Source: Bradyrhizobium neotropicale (GTDB taxonomy: Bacteria; Pseudomonadota; Alphaproteobacteria; Rhizobiales; Xanthobacteraceae). From it: a DNA stretch of 64,000 nucleotides. The translations under genes and the position numbers were made by a program. The DNA lies in NCBI RefSeq assembly GCF_001641695.1, contig NZ_LSEF01000025.1:129297-193296 (forward strand), in the 5' to 3' direction. This document shows positions 44,979-54,203 of this stretch, piece after piece (the stretch's first letter is position 1; every line of letters begins with the position of its first letter). Under the pieces are notes generated by a model, which was not told the origin of the DNA, ran no database searches, and saw only the letters and a list, made by a program, of their open reading frames with translations.

Positions 44979-46384
44979 TCTCCTGCCTGAGCGTAGTCGC
45001 CCGATAGCGGTGGCCTATCGGCAAGCGACATGGGGCGATTGGGCGCCGGGTTGTGCAGGGGCTTGTCGCCAAGTCCCGCCGGACCGGCACGCAACAGCCG
45101 GTAGATGTAATGGGTCCCGAACGAGAAGATGAAGGCGTAGACCGCGACGAACAGAATCAGCGACGCCGTCGCGGCAGGCGCGGTCAGGAACGGCGTCACC
45201 GCATCGGCAGTCCGCAACACGCCGTAAACCGTCCAGGGCTGGCGCCCTACTTCCGCGGTGTACCAGCCCGTGAGGATCGCGACCCATGGCAGCGGAAAGC
45301 TGAGGAAGATGCCCCATAGCAGCAGCCGGTTCCGCTCGAGGCGGTGCTTGCGGCCGAGATAGGTCCCAAGCCAGGCCAGCCCCAGCATCACGAGACCGCA
45401 GCCGACCATGATGCGGAAGGCGAAGAACGGGATCGCCACCGGCGGCCGCTCCTGCGGCGCGAAACTGGTCAGACCCACTTCCTTCGAGGTCAGACTCATG
45501 CTGCCGATGATGCTTCCGAGGATCGGGATCGATATGGCGTATTTGTTGGATTCAGTGCCGGAATCTGGGATCGCGATCAGCACCTCCGAGGCCGGCTGTT
45601 CGTCATGCCAGCGGGCCTCGATCGCCGCAAACTTGGCCGGCTGATAGTCGTGGACATAGTCGCCGACGAGGTGTCCGATGAAGAGCTGGACCGGTAGCAG
45701 CACGGCCGCCAGCGCGAGGCCCATGCGCAGCATCACATGCGCCTCGGCGCGATAGGTCCCCCGCAGCAGATACCAAGCGCCGGTCGCCGCGACGCAGAAC
45801 GCGCCGGTCAGATAGGAGGCGAGCAGCATGTGCGGAAACCTGACCCAGACCACCCGGTTGAAGATGATCGCCATCCAGTCGTCAGGAACGAACTGGCCAT
45901 TCTGCAAGACATAGCCGGTCGGCGCCTGCATCCAGCTGTTGTTCACCATGATCCAGAACGCCGAAAGCGTCGTCCCGAGCGCCACCATGGCGGTGGAGAA
46001 CAGGTAGAACCAGGGCGGCACTCGGCTCCGCCCGAAGATGAGGATGCCGAAGAAGCTGGCCTCCAGCATGAACGCGGTGAATGTCTCGTAGGACAGAAGC
46101 GGGCCCTGGATCGGCCCTGACATCTTCGCAAGAACGCTCCAGTTTGTTCCGAACTGGAACCCCATCACCACTCCCGATACGACGCCCATGCCGAAGGCGA
46201 CGCCAAATATCTTGAGCCAGAACTCGAACAGGGTCCGGTAGACGGGCTTGCCGCTGTACTGGTGCAGCGCCTCAAGCACGGTAAGCCACGCCGCAAGGCC
46301 GATGGTGAAGGCCGGAAAGATGATGTGGAACGAGATGGTGAAGGCGAATTGTATCCGCGACAGGAGGAGCGCCGTGGGGTCCAT
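44975..46384 (-). CDS. cydA: Cytochrome bd-type quinol oxidase subunit I (short Q-loop, CIO type)
   Basis: The 469-residue protein has the heme-ligand His20 (TISFHIIFPAFTIGL), the quinol-site signature GRQPWTVYGVLRT, and KFAAIEARWHDEQPA with the conserved Lys and Glu. Its length, below the 522 residues of E. coli CydA, and the short loop after these residues place it in the cyanide-insensitive (CioA) subgroup. AGGAGAATTTCCG precedes the ATG. It lies 19 bp after mqo, so quinol made by Mqo can be reoxidised by this enzyme. Confidence 0.95.
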   Translation of the reverse strand: MDPTALLLSRIQFAFTISFHIIFPAFTIGLAAWLTVLEALHQYSGKPVYRTLFEFWLKIFGVAFGMGVVSGVVMGFQFGTNWSVLAKMSGPIQGPLLSYETFTAFMLEASFFGILIFGRSRVPPWFYLFSTAMVALGTTLSAFWIMVNNSWMQAPTGYVLQNGQFVPDDWMAIIFNRVVWVRFPHMLLASYLTGAFCVAATGAWYLLRGTYRAEAHVMLRMGLALAAVLLPVQLFIGHLVGDYVHDYQPAKFAAIEARWHDEQPASEVLIAIPDSGTESNKYAISIPILGSIIGSMSLTSKEVGLTSFAPQERPPVAIPFFAFRIMVGCGLVMLGLAWLGTYLGRKHRLERNRLLLWGIFLSFPLPWVAILTGWYTAEVGRQPWTVYGVLRTADAVTPFLTAPAATASLILFVAVYAFIFSFGTHYIYRLLRAGPAGLGDKPLHNPAPNRPMSLADRPPLSGDYAQAGE

Positions 46385-46403
46385 CGGAAATTCTCCTGCC
46401 CGC

Positions 46404-47936
46404 TCAGGCTCGCTTCGCCGCCGGCAGCACCGGTGTGGCGGGGATGTTGTCGACCTTGAGGACCTCGGCCGTCACCGCACGTATCTGCCGGCACAGATCC
46501 GCATCCTCGATCAACGACACGCCGTAGGATGGGATGATCTGCTTCAGCTTCGGCAGCCAGGCACTTGCCGTGAGCTCGCCGGAGAAGCACTTCTCCAGCA
46601 CGCCGATGGCGATGAACGCGGCGGTGGAAGCGCCCGGTGAGGCCCCGAGAAGCGCGACCAGGGAATGATCGGCGGCGCCAACGAGCTCGGTTCCGAATTC
46701 GAGCAATCCACCGCGCTTGACGTCCGGCTTGATGATCTGAACGCGCTGACCCGCGACCTGCAATCGCCAGTCCTTGGGATCCGCGTTCGGAAAATACTCG
46801 TCGAGCGTCGCCAGGCGTCGATTTTCGGACTGCAGCAGTTGACCGATCAGATATTCGGTGAGATCGAAATTGTCGCGCGCCACCGCCAGCAACGGCTCGA
46901 CGTTGGCAGGACGGACGGACTCGAACAGATCGAGCAGCGACCCGTGCTTGAGAAACTTGCTCGAGAAGCCCGCATAGGGACCGAACAGCAGCGAGTGCTG
47001 CCCCCCGATCACGCGTGTATCGAGATGCGGCACGGACATCGGTGGCGAGCCAACTGCCGCCTTGCCGTAGACCTTGGCATGGTGGCGCTTGTTGATCTCC
47101 GGATCGTCGCAGCGCAGCCAGATCCCGCTGACCGGAAAGCCCGCGTAACCGCGCCCTTCCGGAATGCCGGATTTCTGCAGCAGCGGCAGTGCACCGCCGC
47201 CGGCGCCGATGAACACGAACTTCGCGCGGACCGACCGCGTCTCGCCGCTGTCGGTATCGCGCACGTCGATACGCCAGTGACCATCCGGTTCGCGGACAAT
47301 CTCCGTGACGCAGCTCTTGTAGCGAACGGCGCAGCCGGACTGGTTGACGAGATGAGCGACCAGAAGATGAGTCAGCGAACCGTAGTCGACGTCAGTACCG
47401 GTGACGATGCGCGTTGCGGCCACGGGATCGTCGCCGCTCCGTCCTTCCATCACCAGCGGAACCCAGTCGGCAATCTTCTTCCGGTCCTCGCTGTACTCCA
47501 TGCCCTCATAGCAATGATGGGCAGACATCGCCTTGAACCGCTTGCGGAGGAACGCAACATTGTCGGCGCCGTGCACGAAGCTCATGTGAGGCACCGGGTG
47601 GATGAAGGTCCGCGGATCGGCGATCGCCCCCCGCCCGACCAGATGGGACCAGAATTGCCGGGACAGGTCGAACTCGACGTTGACCTGAAGCGCCTTGGAG
47701 ATGTCGATGCTGCCGTCGGGCCGTTCCGGCGTGTAGTTCATCTCGCAGTTCGCCGCGTGCCCGGTGCCGGCATTGTTCCAGGCGTCCGAACTTTCTTGAG
47801 CGCAATCCTCCAGAACCTCGAACATCTGGATCGTGAGCGAGGGCTCCAGCTCCTTGAGAAGGACACCGAGCGTGGCGCTCATGATACCAGCGCCAATGAG
47901 CGCGACGTCGAGTTCGGAATTGGAAGTGCCTTGCAT
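46404..47936 (-). CDS. mqo: Malate:quinone oxidoreductase
   Basis: The 510-residue membrane-associated flavoprotein oxidises malate to oxaloacetate and passes electrons to quinone. It shows the FAD-binding start VALIGAGIMSATLGVLLKEL, SSDAWNNAGTGHAANCEMNY, and the later LLFGPYAGFSSKFLKHGSL and LLGASPGASTAAFIAIGVLE motifs of Mqo. Length is as usual (about 500). GAGGAGAAATCCC precedes the ATG. Together with the neighbouring fumarase and bd oxidase it forms a proton-economic bypass of malate dehydrogenase. Confidence 0.95.
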   Translation of the reverse strand: MQGTSNSELDVALIGAGIMSATLGVLLKELEPSLTIQMFEVLEDCAQESSDAWNNAGTGHAANCEMNYTPERPDGSIDISKALQVNVEFDLSRQFWSHLVGRGAIADPRTFIHPVPHMSFVHGADNVAFLRKRFKAMSAHHCYEGMEYSEDRKKIADWVPLVMEGRSGDDPVAATRIVTGTDVDYGSLTHLLVAHLVNQSGCAVRYKSCVTEIVREPDGHWRIDVRDTDSGETRSVRAKFVFIGAGGGALPLLQKSGIPEGRGYAGFPVSGIWLRCDDPEINKRHHAKVYGKAAVGSPPMSVPHLDTRVIGGQHSLLFGPYAGFSSKFLKHGSLLDLFESVRPANVEPLLAVARDNFDLTEYLIGQLLQSENRRLATLDEYFPNADPKDWRLQVAGQRVQIIKPDVKRGGLLEFGTELVGAADHSLVALLGASPGASTAAFIAIGVLEKCFSGELTASAWLPKLKQIIPSYGVSLIEDADLCRQIRAVTAEVLKVDNIPATPVLPAAKRA

Positions 47937-47972
47937 GGGATTTCTCCTCGTTCGCTGTTTTTGGATTGCAGA

Positions 47973-48377
47973 TCAGGCCTGGGTCCGCTGCCGCGCCTTT
48001 GTGCGGAATGGCACCTGCGCCCCCGGCGTCAGCACCACATAGGCGCGGCGCCAGGACGCATCATCCGTCAGCGTCCAGCTGTGTCCGGAGCCTGCGGTGT
48101 CTTCCGCCAGCAGGACGTCGCCGGGATGAAGCAGGAAGTGCTCGCCGTCGCGCGTTTGGAAATCGAGCGTTCCACTTAGCGTAATCACGAATTGGCGGAC
48201 CGGCGCCGTGTGCCAGGAGAAGGCCCCGCCCGACGCGGTTTCCTGGAACGAGACGGTGGCCACATCGACCCTGCTGCTGAGGGCGTCGCCGCGCGCGCCC
48301 GGCTCCAGCTCGATGATCCCTTCCTCGAAATGGGAATTATTGTCCTCACCGGTCCATAGACGCACGCAGCGGATCAT
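47973..48377 (-). CDS. Single-domain cupin protein in the fumC-mqo-cyd operon
   Basis: The 134-residue protein has a cupin core: GAFSWHTAPVRQFVITLSG with one candidate metal ligand, then FLLHPGDVLLAEDTAGSGHS. The first motif has His but not the complete His-x-His pair. Function unknown; it may bind a dicarboxylate or sense one. It lies 57 bp after fumC and 36 bp before mqo, with GTGAGGAGAGAACC upstream, so it is part of the operon. The ATG at 48377 was chosen over an earlier one at 48431 because of that site. Confidence 0.75.
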   Translation of the reverse strand: MIRCVRLWTGEDNNSHFEEGIIELEPGARGDALSSRVDVATVSFQETASGGAFSWHTAPVRQFVITLSGTLDFQTRDGEHFLLHPGDVLLAEDTAGSGHSWTLTDDASWRRAYVVLTPGAQVPFRTKARQRTQA

Positions 48378-48434
48378 TGGTTCTCTCCTCACATTGTTGT
48401 CGCTGCGCTCGCACGCGAGGCCAGCATTCACCCG

Positions 48435-49871
48435 TCAAGTTGCCGGCGCACCGATCGCGCGAGGCGCCGTGGCCTCGGCGACATAAGGCTTGACCATCTT
48501 TGCGGGGTCGACCACGCGATCGAACTCCTGCTCGGTCACGAAACCGAGCTTGAGCGCTGCCGCCCTCAGCGTGAGATCGTTGTCCATCGCGTAGTGCGCG
48601 ATCTTCGACGCCTTGTCGTAACCGATCACCGGGGCCAGCGCGGTAACGAGCATCAGCGAACGCTCCACATACTCCTCGATCTTCTTGCGGTTCGGCCGCG
48701 TTCCCTCGACGAGGAATTTGCGGAAGTTCGTGCATCCGTCGGTGAGGATGGTGATCGACTGTGCAATGTTATGGATGATCAGCGGCTTGTAGACATTCAT
48801 CTCCAGATAACCGCCGGCGCCGCCGAACCCCACAGCGACGTCATTCGCCATTACCTGCACTGCGATCATCGTCAACGCCTCAGCCTGCGTCGGGTTGACC
48901 TTACCCGGCATGATCGAGGAGCCGGGCTCGTTCTCCGGAATCAGCAGCTCCGCGAACCCCGCGCGCGGACCGCAGGACATCAAACGGATATCGTTCCCGA
49001 TCTTGTACAGTGAGCTCGCGAGCGTACGCAGCGTGCCCGACAGCTGCACCAGCGCGTCATGCGCGCCCTGCACGGCGAACTTGTTCGGTGCGCTGACAAA
49101 GGGCAGTCTCGTCAGCCGCGCGATCTCGGCGGCCACCGCCTCGGCAAAGCCGGGAGCCGCGTTAATTCCGGTGCCGACGGCTGTACCGCCGAGCGCGAGC
49201 CGGAACACGCCTCCGAGCGCACCGTCGATGCGCCCCAGGTCGTCCTCGAGCATGCCGGCGTATCCCGACCATTCCTGGCCCAAGGTCAGCGGGGTGGCAT
49301 CCTGCATGTGGGTGCGGCCGATCTTGACGATATCGCCCCACTCCCCTGCTTTTGCGGCAATCGCATCGTGCAGCGCTTTGACCGCCGGCACGAGGCGCTG
49401 CGTCACATTCACGGCAGCCGCAATGTACATCGCCGATGGAAAGCTGTCGTTCGATGATTGCGACATGTTGACGTGATCGTTCGGATGGACCGGGCGCTTG
49501 CTGCCAAGCGGGGTGCCGGCGAGCTGACAGCACCGGTTGGAGATCACCTCATTCACGTTCATGTTGAACTGCGTGCCGCTTCCCGTCATCCAGACATGAA
49601 GCGGAAACATGTCATGATGCTGCCCTGCGAGAATCTCGTCGCAGACATGGACGATCAGCTTGTGAAGCTTACCGTCGAGGCGGCCTCCTGCACAGTTGGC
49701 GTTTGCCGCCGCTTTCTTCAGGGTCGCGTAGGACGCGATCATCTCACGCGGCATCAGATCCTTTCCGATGCTGAAATGCTCGAGCGAACGCTGAGTCTGC
49801 GCTCCCCAGAGCTTGTCGGCGGGAACACCGACTTCGCCCAAACTGTCTGTTTCTTTGCGGAGGTCGTTCAT
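48435..49871 (-). CDS. fumC: Class II fumarate hydratase
   Basis: The 478-residue enzyme interconverts fumarate and malate. It contains the family blocks [58 protein letters not shown] and the signature [18 protein letters not shown]. Aspartase shares these blocks, but the order of motifs and the neighbouring mqo favour fumarase. GGGAGATGCAAGC precedes the ATG at 49871, and the longer frame upstream is arginine-rich. It opens the fumC-cupin-mqo-cydAB set. Confidence 0.9.
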   Translation of the reverse strand: MNDLRKETDSLGEVGVPADKLWGAQTQRSLEHFSIGKDLMPREMIASYATLKKAAANANCAGGRLDGKLHKLIVHVCDEILAGQHHDMFPLHVWMTGSGTQFNMNVNEVISNRCCQLAGTPLGSKRPVHPNDHVNMSQSSNDSFPSAMYIAAAVNVTQRLVPAVKALHDAIAAKAGEWGDIVKIGRTHMQDATPLTLGQEWSGYAGMLEDDLGRIDGALGGVFRLALGGTAVGTGINAAPGFAEAVAAEIARLTRLPFVSAPNKFAVQGAHDALVQLSGTLRTLASSLYKIGNDIRLMSCGPRAGFAELLIPENEPGSSIMPGKVNPTQAEALTMIAVQVMANDVAVGFGGAGGYLEMNVYKPLIIHNIAQSITILTDGCTNFRKFLVEGTRPNRKKIEEYVERSLMLVTALAPVIGYDKASKIAHYAMDNDLTLRAAALKLGFVTEQEFDRVVDPAKMVKPYVAEATAPRAIGAPAT

Positions 49872-50074
49872 GCTTGCATCTCCCGGCAGTTGCATCGGAA
49901 ACGCGCTCGGCGCCGCTGGCAACGTAGGCGCCTCGCCCCGCAGGCGCTTTCGCGAACGAACGTCCTTTTGTCGAATGGAATGGCGGCAGCTCGCCGGGCT
50001 GGCTCTTGCGCGATCGCGTCGGTTTCCAATGCGGCGAGCCCGGCCGCAAAGCCGATGGTGAGGGCCGGATAGGC

Positions 50075-50746
50075 TCAGATTGCGCGGCGCCGGCGGCAAA
50101 GCCAGAGCGCGAAAGTCGATAATGTAATCGGCAGCGCCAGACTTGCAGCGTCAAACCGCAGCGTGGCCCAGCCGCCGACCGCAGCCCCGAACAAGAACAT
50201 CAGGCAGATCGTGAGCATGGCCACAGCGCCGCGTGCCGCCTCGGCACGCGGGATCGCCGCGAGTTGGTCAAGCGTGCGGAACATGTTCCCGGTGACAGCG
50301 ACCGAGAGATAGTTCAGGCGCCCGACCTGCCTGAAGCTCGCCGACTGTAGCGCGCTTCCGAAGGAAATTCCGATGATGGCAACCGGTTCGGAGATCCGGT
50401 GCAGCGTCAGCATCACCGCAGCCAGACAGACGATCTTGCCGCAGAGGCACAGCAGCGGCGCATTGAGCCGGATCGCCAACGATGCACCGGCCAGAAAAGC
50501 AAGGATCGGAAGGAGGTGGTGAGCCGCCTGATGCCATTGCCCTGATGCGGCGTACATTCCGACGAAAACCACGTTGCCGGTGTGGGAGCTTCCAAACACG
50601 CCGCCGAGCGAGAGCCAGGTGAAGGCGTCGAGGAATCCGCCCGACATCGTCAGAAGGGACGCAACAGCAAGCGATTGCTCGACGCCGGAGGCGTCGACGA
50701 CCAGCGGTTTGGGCTCCAGCTTCGGAGGCGCAGCTTCCATCGCCAT
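50075..50746 (-). CDS. DUF1275 (YoaK-family) membrane protein
   Basis: The 223-residue protein has about six hydrophobic segments and the DUF1275 features [39 protein letters not shown] and [13 protein letters not shown]. The function is unknown; the family are probable small transporters. The start is taken at 50746; ATG at 50740 or a GTG two codons earlier are alternatives. It follows fdhD by 17 bp. Confidence 0.85.
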   Translation of the reverse strand: MAMEAAPPKLEPKPLVVDASGVEQSLAVASLLTMSGGFLDAFTWLSLGGVFGSSHTGNVVFVGMYAASGQWHQAAHHLLPILAFLAGASLAIRLNAPLLCLCGKIVCLAAVMLTLHRISEPVAIIGISFGSALQSASFRQVGRLNYLSVAVTGNMFRTLDQLAAIPRAEAARGAVAMLTICLMFLFGAAVGGWATLRFDAASLALPITLSTFALWLCRRRRAI

Positions 50747-50763
50747 TTGCACGGCCCACGAGA

Positions 50764-51600
50764 TCAGCAATCTGCGCGCGGCGCGACGTTTTCGGGCAGG
50801 AGAATGCGATGGGGATGGGTGAACACGCCGTATCCGTCGTCGCGAGCGATCGCGAGCAACGTGATCCCCGCCTCCTCCGCGGTTCGGATCGCGAGCGTGG
50901 TTGGCGCGGACACCGCGATCACGACCGGCACGCCGATCATTGCGGCCTTCTGCACCATCTCGACCGAAACGCGGCTTGTCAGCAATACGGCACCGGCACA
51001 GGCAGATTTCCGTCGGCGAGCAATCGCGCCGGCGAGCTTGTCGAGCGCATTGTGCCGGCCGACGTCCTCTCGGACAGGGCCGATGCCGGAGCGAGGATGC
51101 CAAAAGGCCGCCGCGTGCACGGATCGGGTCTGCTGATTCAGGATCTGGAGGGGAGCCAGCGCCTGCATTGCACCCAGCAGGTCGCGGGCGTGAAAGACAG
51201 TGTCTCGATCCGGCACAGGAGAAGCGGGCCGGCGTGCCTGCTCAAGGCTTTCGATACCGCATAGCCCGCATCCAACCGGACCGCTCATGGCGCGGCGGCG
51301 CGCAGCCAGGCGCGTCGCGCGATCCCCATCGAGCCACATCCGGATCTCGATTCCAAGCTCGCTCCGGATCAGGTCGATGCTCTGGATGTCACTCGCACGT
51401 TCCACGATGCCCTCAGTCAGCGTGAAGCCGACGCCAAAGTCCTCGAGATCGTCCGGCGTTGCCATCATCACCGCGTGAGTCGATCCATTGTAGCTAAGAG
51501 CAATTGCTGTCTCTTCGGCCACCAGACGCGACGTCGCCATGACGTGGCCGCGCCGCCAGGCAATCTCCTGATGCCGCGCGAGTGTTGTGCTGCTCATCAT
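50764..51600 (-). CDS. fdhD: Formate dehydrogenase accessory sulfurtransferase FdhD
   Basis: The 278-residue protein delivers sulphur from IscS to the molybdenum cofactor of formate dehydrogenases. It has the essential cysteine motif GPVGCGLCGIESL, the DVGRHNALDKLAGA segment and SRVSVEMVQKAAMIGVP, all typical of FdhD. It has no formate dehydrogenase alongside, but the YdeP-like molybdoenzyme 8.3 kb away is an obvious client. It starts 3 bp after the HdeD stop. Confidence 0.93.
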   Translation of the reverse strand: MMSSTTLARHQEIAWRRGHVMATSRLVAEETAIALSYNGSTHAVMMATPDDLEDFGVGFTLTEGIVERASDIQSIDLIRSELGIEIRMWLDGDRATRLAARRRAMSGPVGCGLCGIESLEQARRPASPVPDRDTVFHARDLLGAMQALAPLQILNQQTRSVHAAAFWHPRSGIGPVREDVGRHNALDKLAGAIARRRKSACAGAVLLTSRVSVEMVQKAAMIGVPVVIAVSAPTTLAIRTAEEAGITLLAIARDDGYGVFTHPHRILLPENVAPRADC

Positions 51601-51603
51601 GGC

Positions 51604-52203
51604 TCACACCGTTGCCGGCTGGCTCGAATGCCTGGTCGCACGCGATCTGAGCGCGAGCCCGAACGCGATCAGTCCCCACCCCTGGAAGATCAGGTCGACC
51701 ACCAGCATCGCGCCGAGCAGCCAAAGGCCGATCGCGGGCCAGGTCGCGACGAGGAGAATGCCGACACAGAACGTCAAAACACCGGCAGCCACGATCCAGC
51801 GCCAGCCTGCGGCCGGCCTCATGTGGAAGCCAGCCCATGTCCGCATCACACCGGCGGCAACCAGGAAGGCGCAAACCACGAGGGACAGCGTGAACGAGGC
51901 GAGAAGCGGGTCGTAGAGGATGATCGCTCCGGCGGCCGTATAAGCGATCCCCGCCAAGAGCCAGAACAGAAAGCCACGCAGGCCGTGCATTGAAAAGGCA
52001 TGTACGATCTGGAAAATGCCGGCGACCACCATGGTGGCTCCGATGACCAGCACGGAAGCCAGACTGGCCGCCATCAGGTTTGTCGATGCGATGCCGCCAA
52101 GGATCAGTTCGCCGACCCCCAGCGCAACGAACCAGCCCCATTTCCCGGTGATCGCGTGGATGGCGTGTCCCAGCGACGTTTTCGTGTTCGACATGTCCGT
52201 CAT
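51604..52203 (-). CDS. HdeD-family acid-resistance membrane protein
   Basis: The 199-residue protein has six membrane segments in the HdeD (DUF308) pattern: LGVGELILGGIASTNLMAAS, LVIGATMVVAGIFQIVHAF and VLTFCVGILLVATWP. In E. coli HdeD aids survival of dense cultures at low pH. GAGGGTCAAGTC precedes the ATG at 52203. It is first in the hdeD-fdhD-DUF1275 group. Confidence 0.88.
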   Translation of the reverse strand: MTDMSNTKTSLGHAIHAITGKWGWFVALGVGELILGGIASTNLMAASLASVLVIGATMVVAGIFQIVHAFSMHGLRGFLFWLLAGIAYTAAGAIILYDPLLASFTLSLVVCAFLVAAGVMRTWAGFHMRPAAGWRWIVAAGVLTFCVGILLVATWPAIGLWLLGAMLVVDLIFQGWGLIAFGLALRSRATRHSSQPATV

Positions 52204-52338
52204 GACTTGACCCTCGTTACACGACCGTTCTTTCAGGTCGCGAATGGGGTCAGCTTGGACGACCCGGCGCCGGTCATCTTTCACGTATGCGGTCGATATT
52301 GCCCGTCTGCACGATGCAGGCCGCTGGCGGCCGCGAAT

Positions 52339-52992
52339 TTATTCGCCTGCAACAGGCATCTCGTCTGCCCCGCGCGGGATATTGACGACGACGCGTGTCC
52401 CGTCCAATCCCCTGCGGATATCAACTGTTCCACGCACGCTGGCGGCAAGCGCCTCGACGACAGCGCTGCCCCTCTCGAGGTGTGCGCCCTCGTCTGATGA
52501 GCCGTTGTCGGTGACGCAGCACGCGATCGACGTATCCGTCGGCCACATTTCAAGATGAATGGCGCCCGCTCCCCCGTGGGGAACGTGCCGCGCTGAATCT
52601 GCGAGCAATTCAAAGACGATCATGCCGAGCAGCCGGCATCGCTCCGAGCTCATCCTCACTGGATCGAGCAACAATGACAGCGCAATACCGTCGCGCTCGA
52701 GCCTCGAACGGCTGATCGAACGGCACAAATGGTGGAGATAGGCCGCCAGATCGATCGTCGTGGTATATTCCATCATTTGCAGTGAGCGATGAACCTGCGC
52801 ATGGCCTCGCAGCCTATCCCGCACCGAAGCGAGGCTCGCCCTCGCTTCGGGACTGTCGCAGCGGCTTGCCGCCACCGAGACGAGTTTGATCACGGAGGCG
52901 AGCTCATCGCCGAGTTCGTGCGAGAGCTCGCGCAACACCAGGCGTTCGGCCATATCCCCGCCATCCGGCAACAGCTCCGACGGCCCGCTCAT
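52339..52992 (-). CDS. Degenerate sensorless histidine kinase or phosphotransferase-like protein
   Basis: The 217-residue soluble protein has a dimerisation helix with candidate His25 (LRELSHELGDELASVIKLVS) and a HATPase-like half. The N-box reads FELLADSARHV, with Asp where kinases have Asn, and the G1 box DNGSSDEG is poor. No sensor or membrane part is present. It could be a weak kinase or a histidine phosphotransferase of the ChpT kind. It lies 36 bp after dps and 135 bp before hdeD on the same strand, in the stress island. Confidence 0.7.
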   Translation of the reverse strand: MSGPSELLPDGGDMAERLVLRELSHELGDELASVIKLVSVAASRCDSPEARASLASVRDRLRGHAQVHRSLQMMEYTTTIDLAAYLHHLCRSISRSRLERDGIALSLLLDPVRMSSERCRLLGMIVFELLADSARHVPHGGAGAIHLEMWPTDTSIACCVTDNGSSDEGAHLERGSAVVEALAASVRGTVDIRRGLDGTRVVVNIPRGADEMPVAGE

Positions 52993-53028
52993 CCTTCACT
53001 CGGCTCCCTGCCGGACGCTATGTCGAGC

Positions 53029-53529
53029 TCAGGGCTTCGAACCCGTCCGTCCGGACTCGTACAGGAACCAGATGCGCCGTTCGGTCTCATCGATCCAGTT
53101 TTCCAACAGACTTGCGGTTGCGACGTCGCCATATTCGTCGCAGAGCTCATGGACGCGGCGCATTTCCCGCGTCAGTTGCTGATTGTCGTCACGCAGCTCC
53201 GCGAGCATGTCCTGTGGCTCCACATATTCTGCATCGTTGTCGGGGATGCGCTGCTCGCGTGCGATGTGCCCGATCGAGCGCAGCGTCGTCCCGCCGATCT
53301 TGCGTGCGCGCTCGGCGATGTCGTCGGTCATGGCGAAAATCTGCTCGGCCTGCTCGTCGAGCATGAGGTGATAGTCGCGAAAATGGCTGCCCGACACATG
53401 CCAGTGGAAGTTCTTGGTCTTCAGGTACAGCGCGAAGACATCCGCCAGCAGCGCGCGCAGCGCGGCGGGAACGTCGCGGTTCGCATTCGCGCCCAGATCT
53501 GTCGGAGTTTGAAGTTCTGCTCTGATCAT
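53029..53529 (-). CDS. dps: Dps-family DNA-binding ferritin-like protein
   Basis: The 166-residue protein belongs to the Dps/miniferritin family: FALYLKTKNFHWHVSGSHFR, DYHLMLDEQAEQIFAMTDDI and RIRH-like residues giving the intersubunit ferroxidase site (His, Asp, Glu). It oxidises iron with peroxide, stores it and protects DNA in starvation and oxidative stress. The ATG at 53529 follows AAGGATGCTGACA. A 22-bp palindrome lies 53 bp upstream. Confidence 0.93.
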   Translation of the reverse strand: MIRAELQTPTDLGANANRDVPAALRALLADVFALYLKTKNFHWHVSGSHFRDYHLMLDEQAEQIFAMTDDIAERARKIGGTTLRSIGHIAREQRIPDNDAEYVEPQDMLAELRDDNQQLTREMRRVHELCDEYGDVATASLLENWIDETERRIWFLYESGRTGSKP

Positions 53530-53581
53530 TGTCAGCATCCTTGTTGGTGGTTCGGGAACTCTAGCGGCATGCCACGCGAAC

Positions 53582-53603
53582 GGTCTTTCGGGCCCGAAAG
53601 ACC
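53582..53603. promoter_or_regulatory. Perfect 22-bp palindrome upstream of dps
   Basis: The 11-bp arm GGTCTTTCGGG is followed directly by its exact reverse complement CCCGAAAGACC. It lies between the cytochrome b561 stop and the dps start, both minus strand, about 53 bp upstream of dps. With no T-run it is more likely an operator for an oxidative-stress or iron regulator than a terminator. Confidence 0.55.
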
Positions 53604-53645
53604 ATTTTCAGATTGCACGCGTGATCATCGACCGGCGCGCGCCGC

Positions 53646-54203
53646 TCAGGGCGCTGTCCTGCCGGGCAGCCGGAACAGAGCCATTTTCTCGAAGACCCCA
53701 TCGCGCCGGATCAATGCGTGGAACAGCCCTGCTGCGAGGTGCAGCAGCACCAGCGCGAAAAACGCAAATCCCAGATAGAAGTGGGCATTCCAGAGCAGCG
53801 TGTGCACGCCATCGCTCTGCGGCAGCAGCGCGGGAATCTGGATTCCGCCATACAGGACGACCGGATAAGCCGCCGCCCAGAGCATTCCGAGGCCGAGCAA
53901 CGGCATGACGATCATGAGCGCATAGAGCGCCTGATGCGACAGCGCAGCGCCGACCTTCGTCGCCCTCGGCAGATCGGCCGGCAACGGCGGGGCACCGTAA
54001 TACAGCCGCAGCGCCAGCCGCATCAGGACGAGGAAAAGCAGAGCGACGCCCAGCGTCTTGTGGATGAGGATGAGCGGCAGATATTTCGGCGCGACGGTCG
54101 ACACCATGCCTACGCCGATGAAGAGCATCACGAAGATGCAGACCGCCATCAGCCAGTGCAGCAGCCGCTGAAGCAAAGCAAAGCGATCGGGAGCGTTGGT
54201 CAT
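53646..54203 (-). CDS. Cytochrome b561-family protein
   Basis: The 185-residue membrane protein has four helices with heme-ligating histidines in LQRLLHWLMAVCIFV, LILIHKTLGVALLFLVLM, LSHQALYALMIVMPLLG and FYLGFAFFALVLLHLAAGLF. It moves electrons between quinol and a periplasmic partner. It overlaps the catalase-family gene by ATGA, and this pairing recurs in proteobacteria, so it probably supplies electrons to the peroxidase. Confidence 0.92.
   Translation of the reverse strand: MTNAPDRFALLQRLLHWLMAVCIFVMLFIGVGMVSTVAPKYLPLILIHKTLGVALLFLVLMRLALRLYYGAPPLPADLPRATKVGAALSHQALYALMIVMPLLGLGMLWAAAYPVVLYGGIQIPALLPQSDGVHTLLWNAHFYLGFAFFALVLLHLAAGLFHALIRRDGVFEKMALFRLPGRTAP

Noticed and set aside
46665..48179. 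504-codon open frame on the plus strand across mqo
   Set aside because: It is the antisense shadow of mqo and the cupin gene; the opposite strand has full-length conserved motifs.
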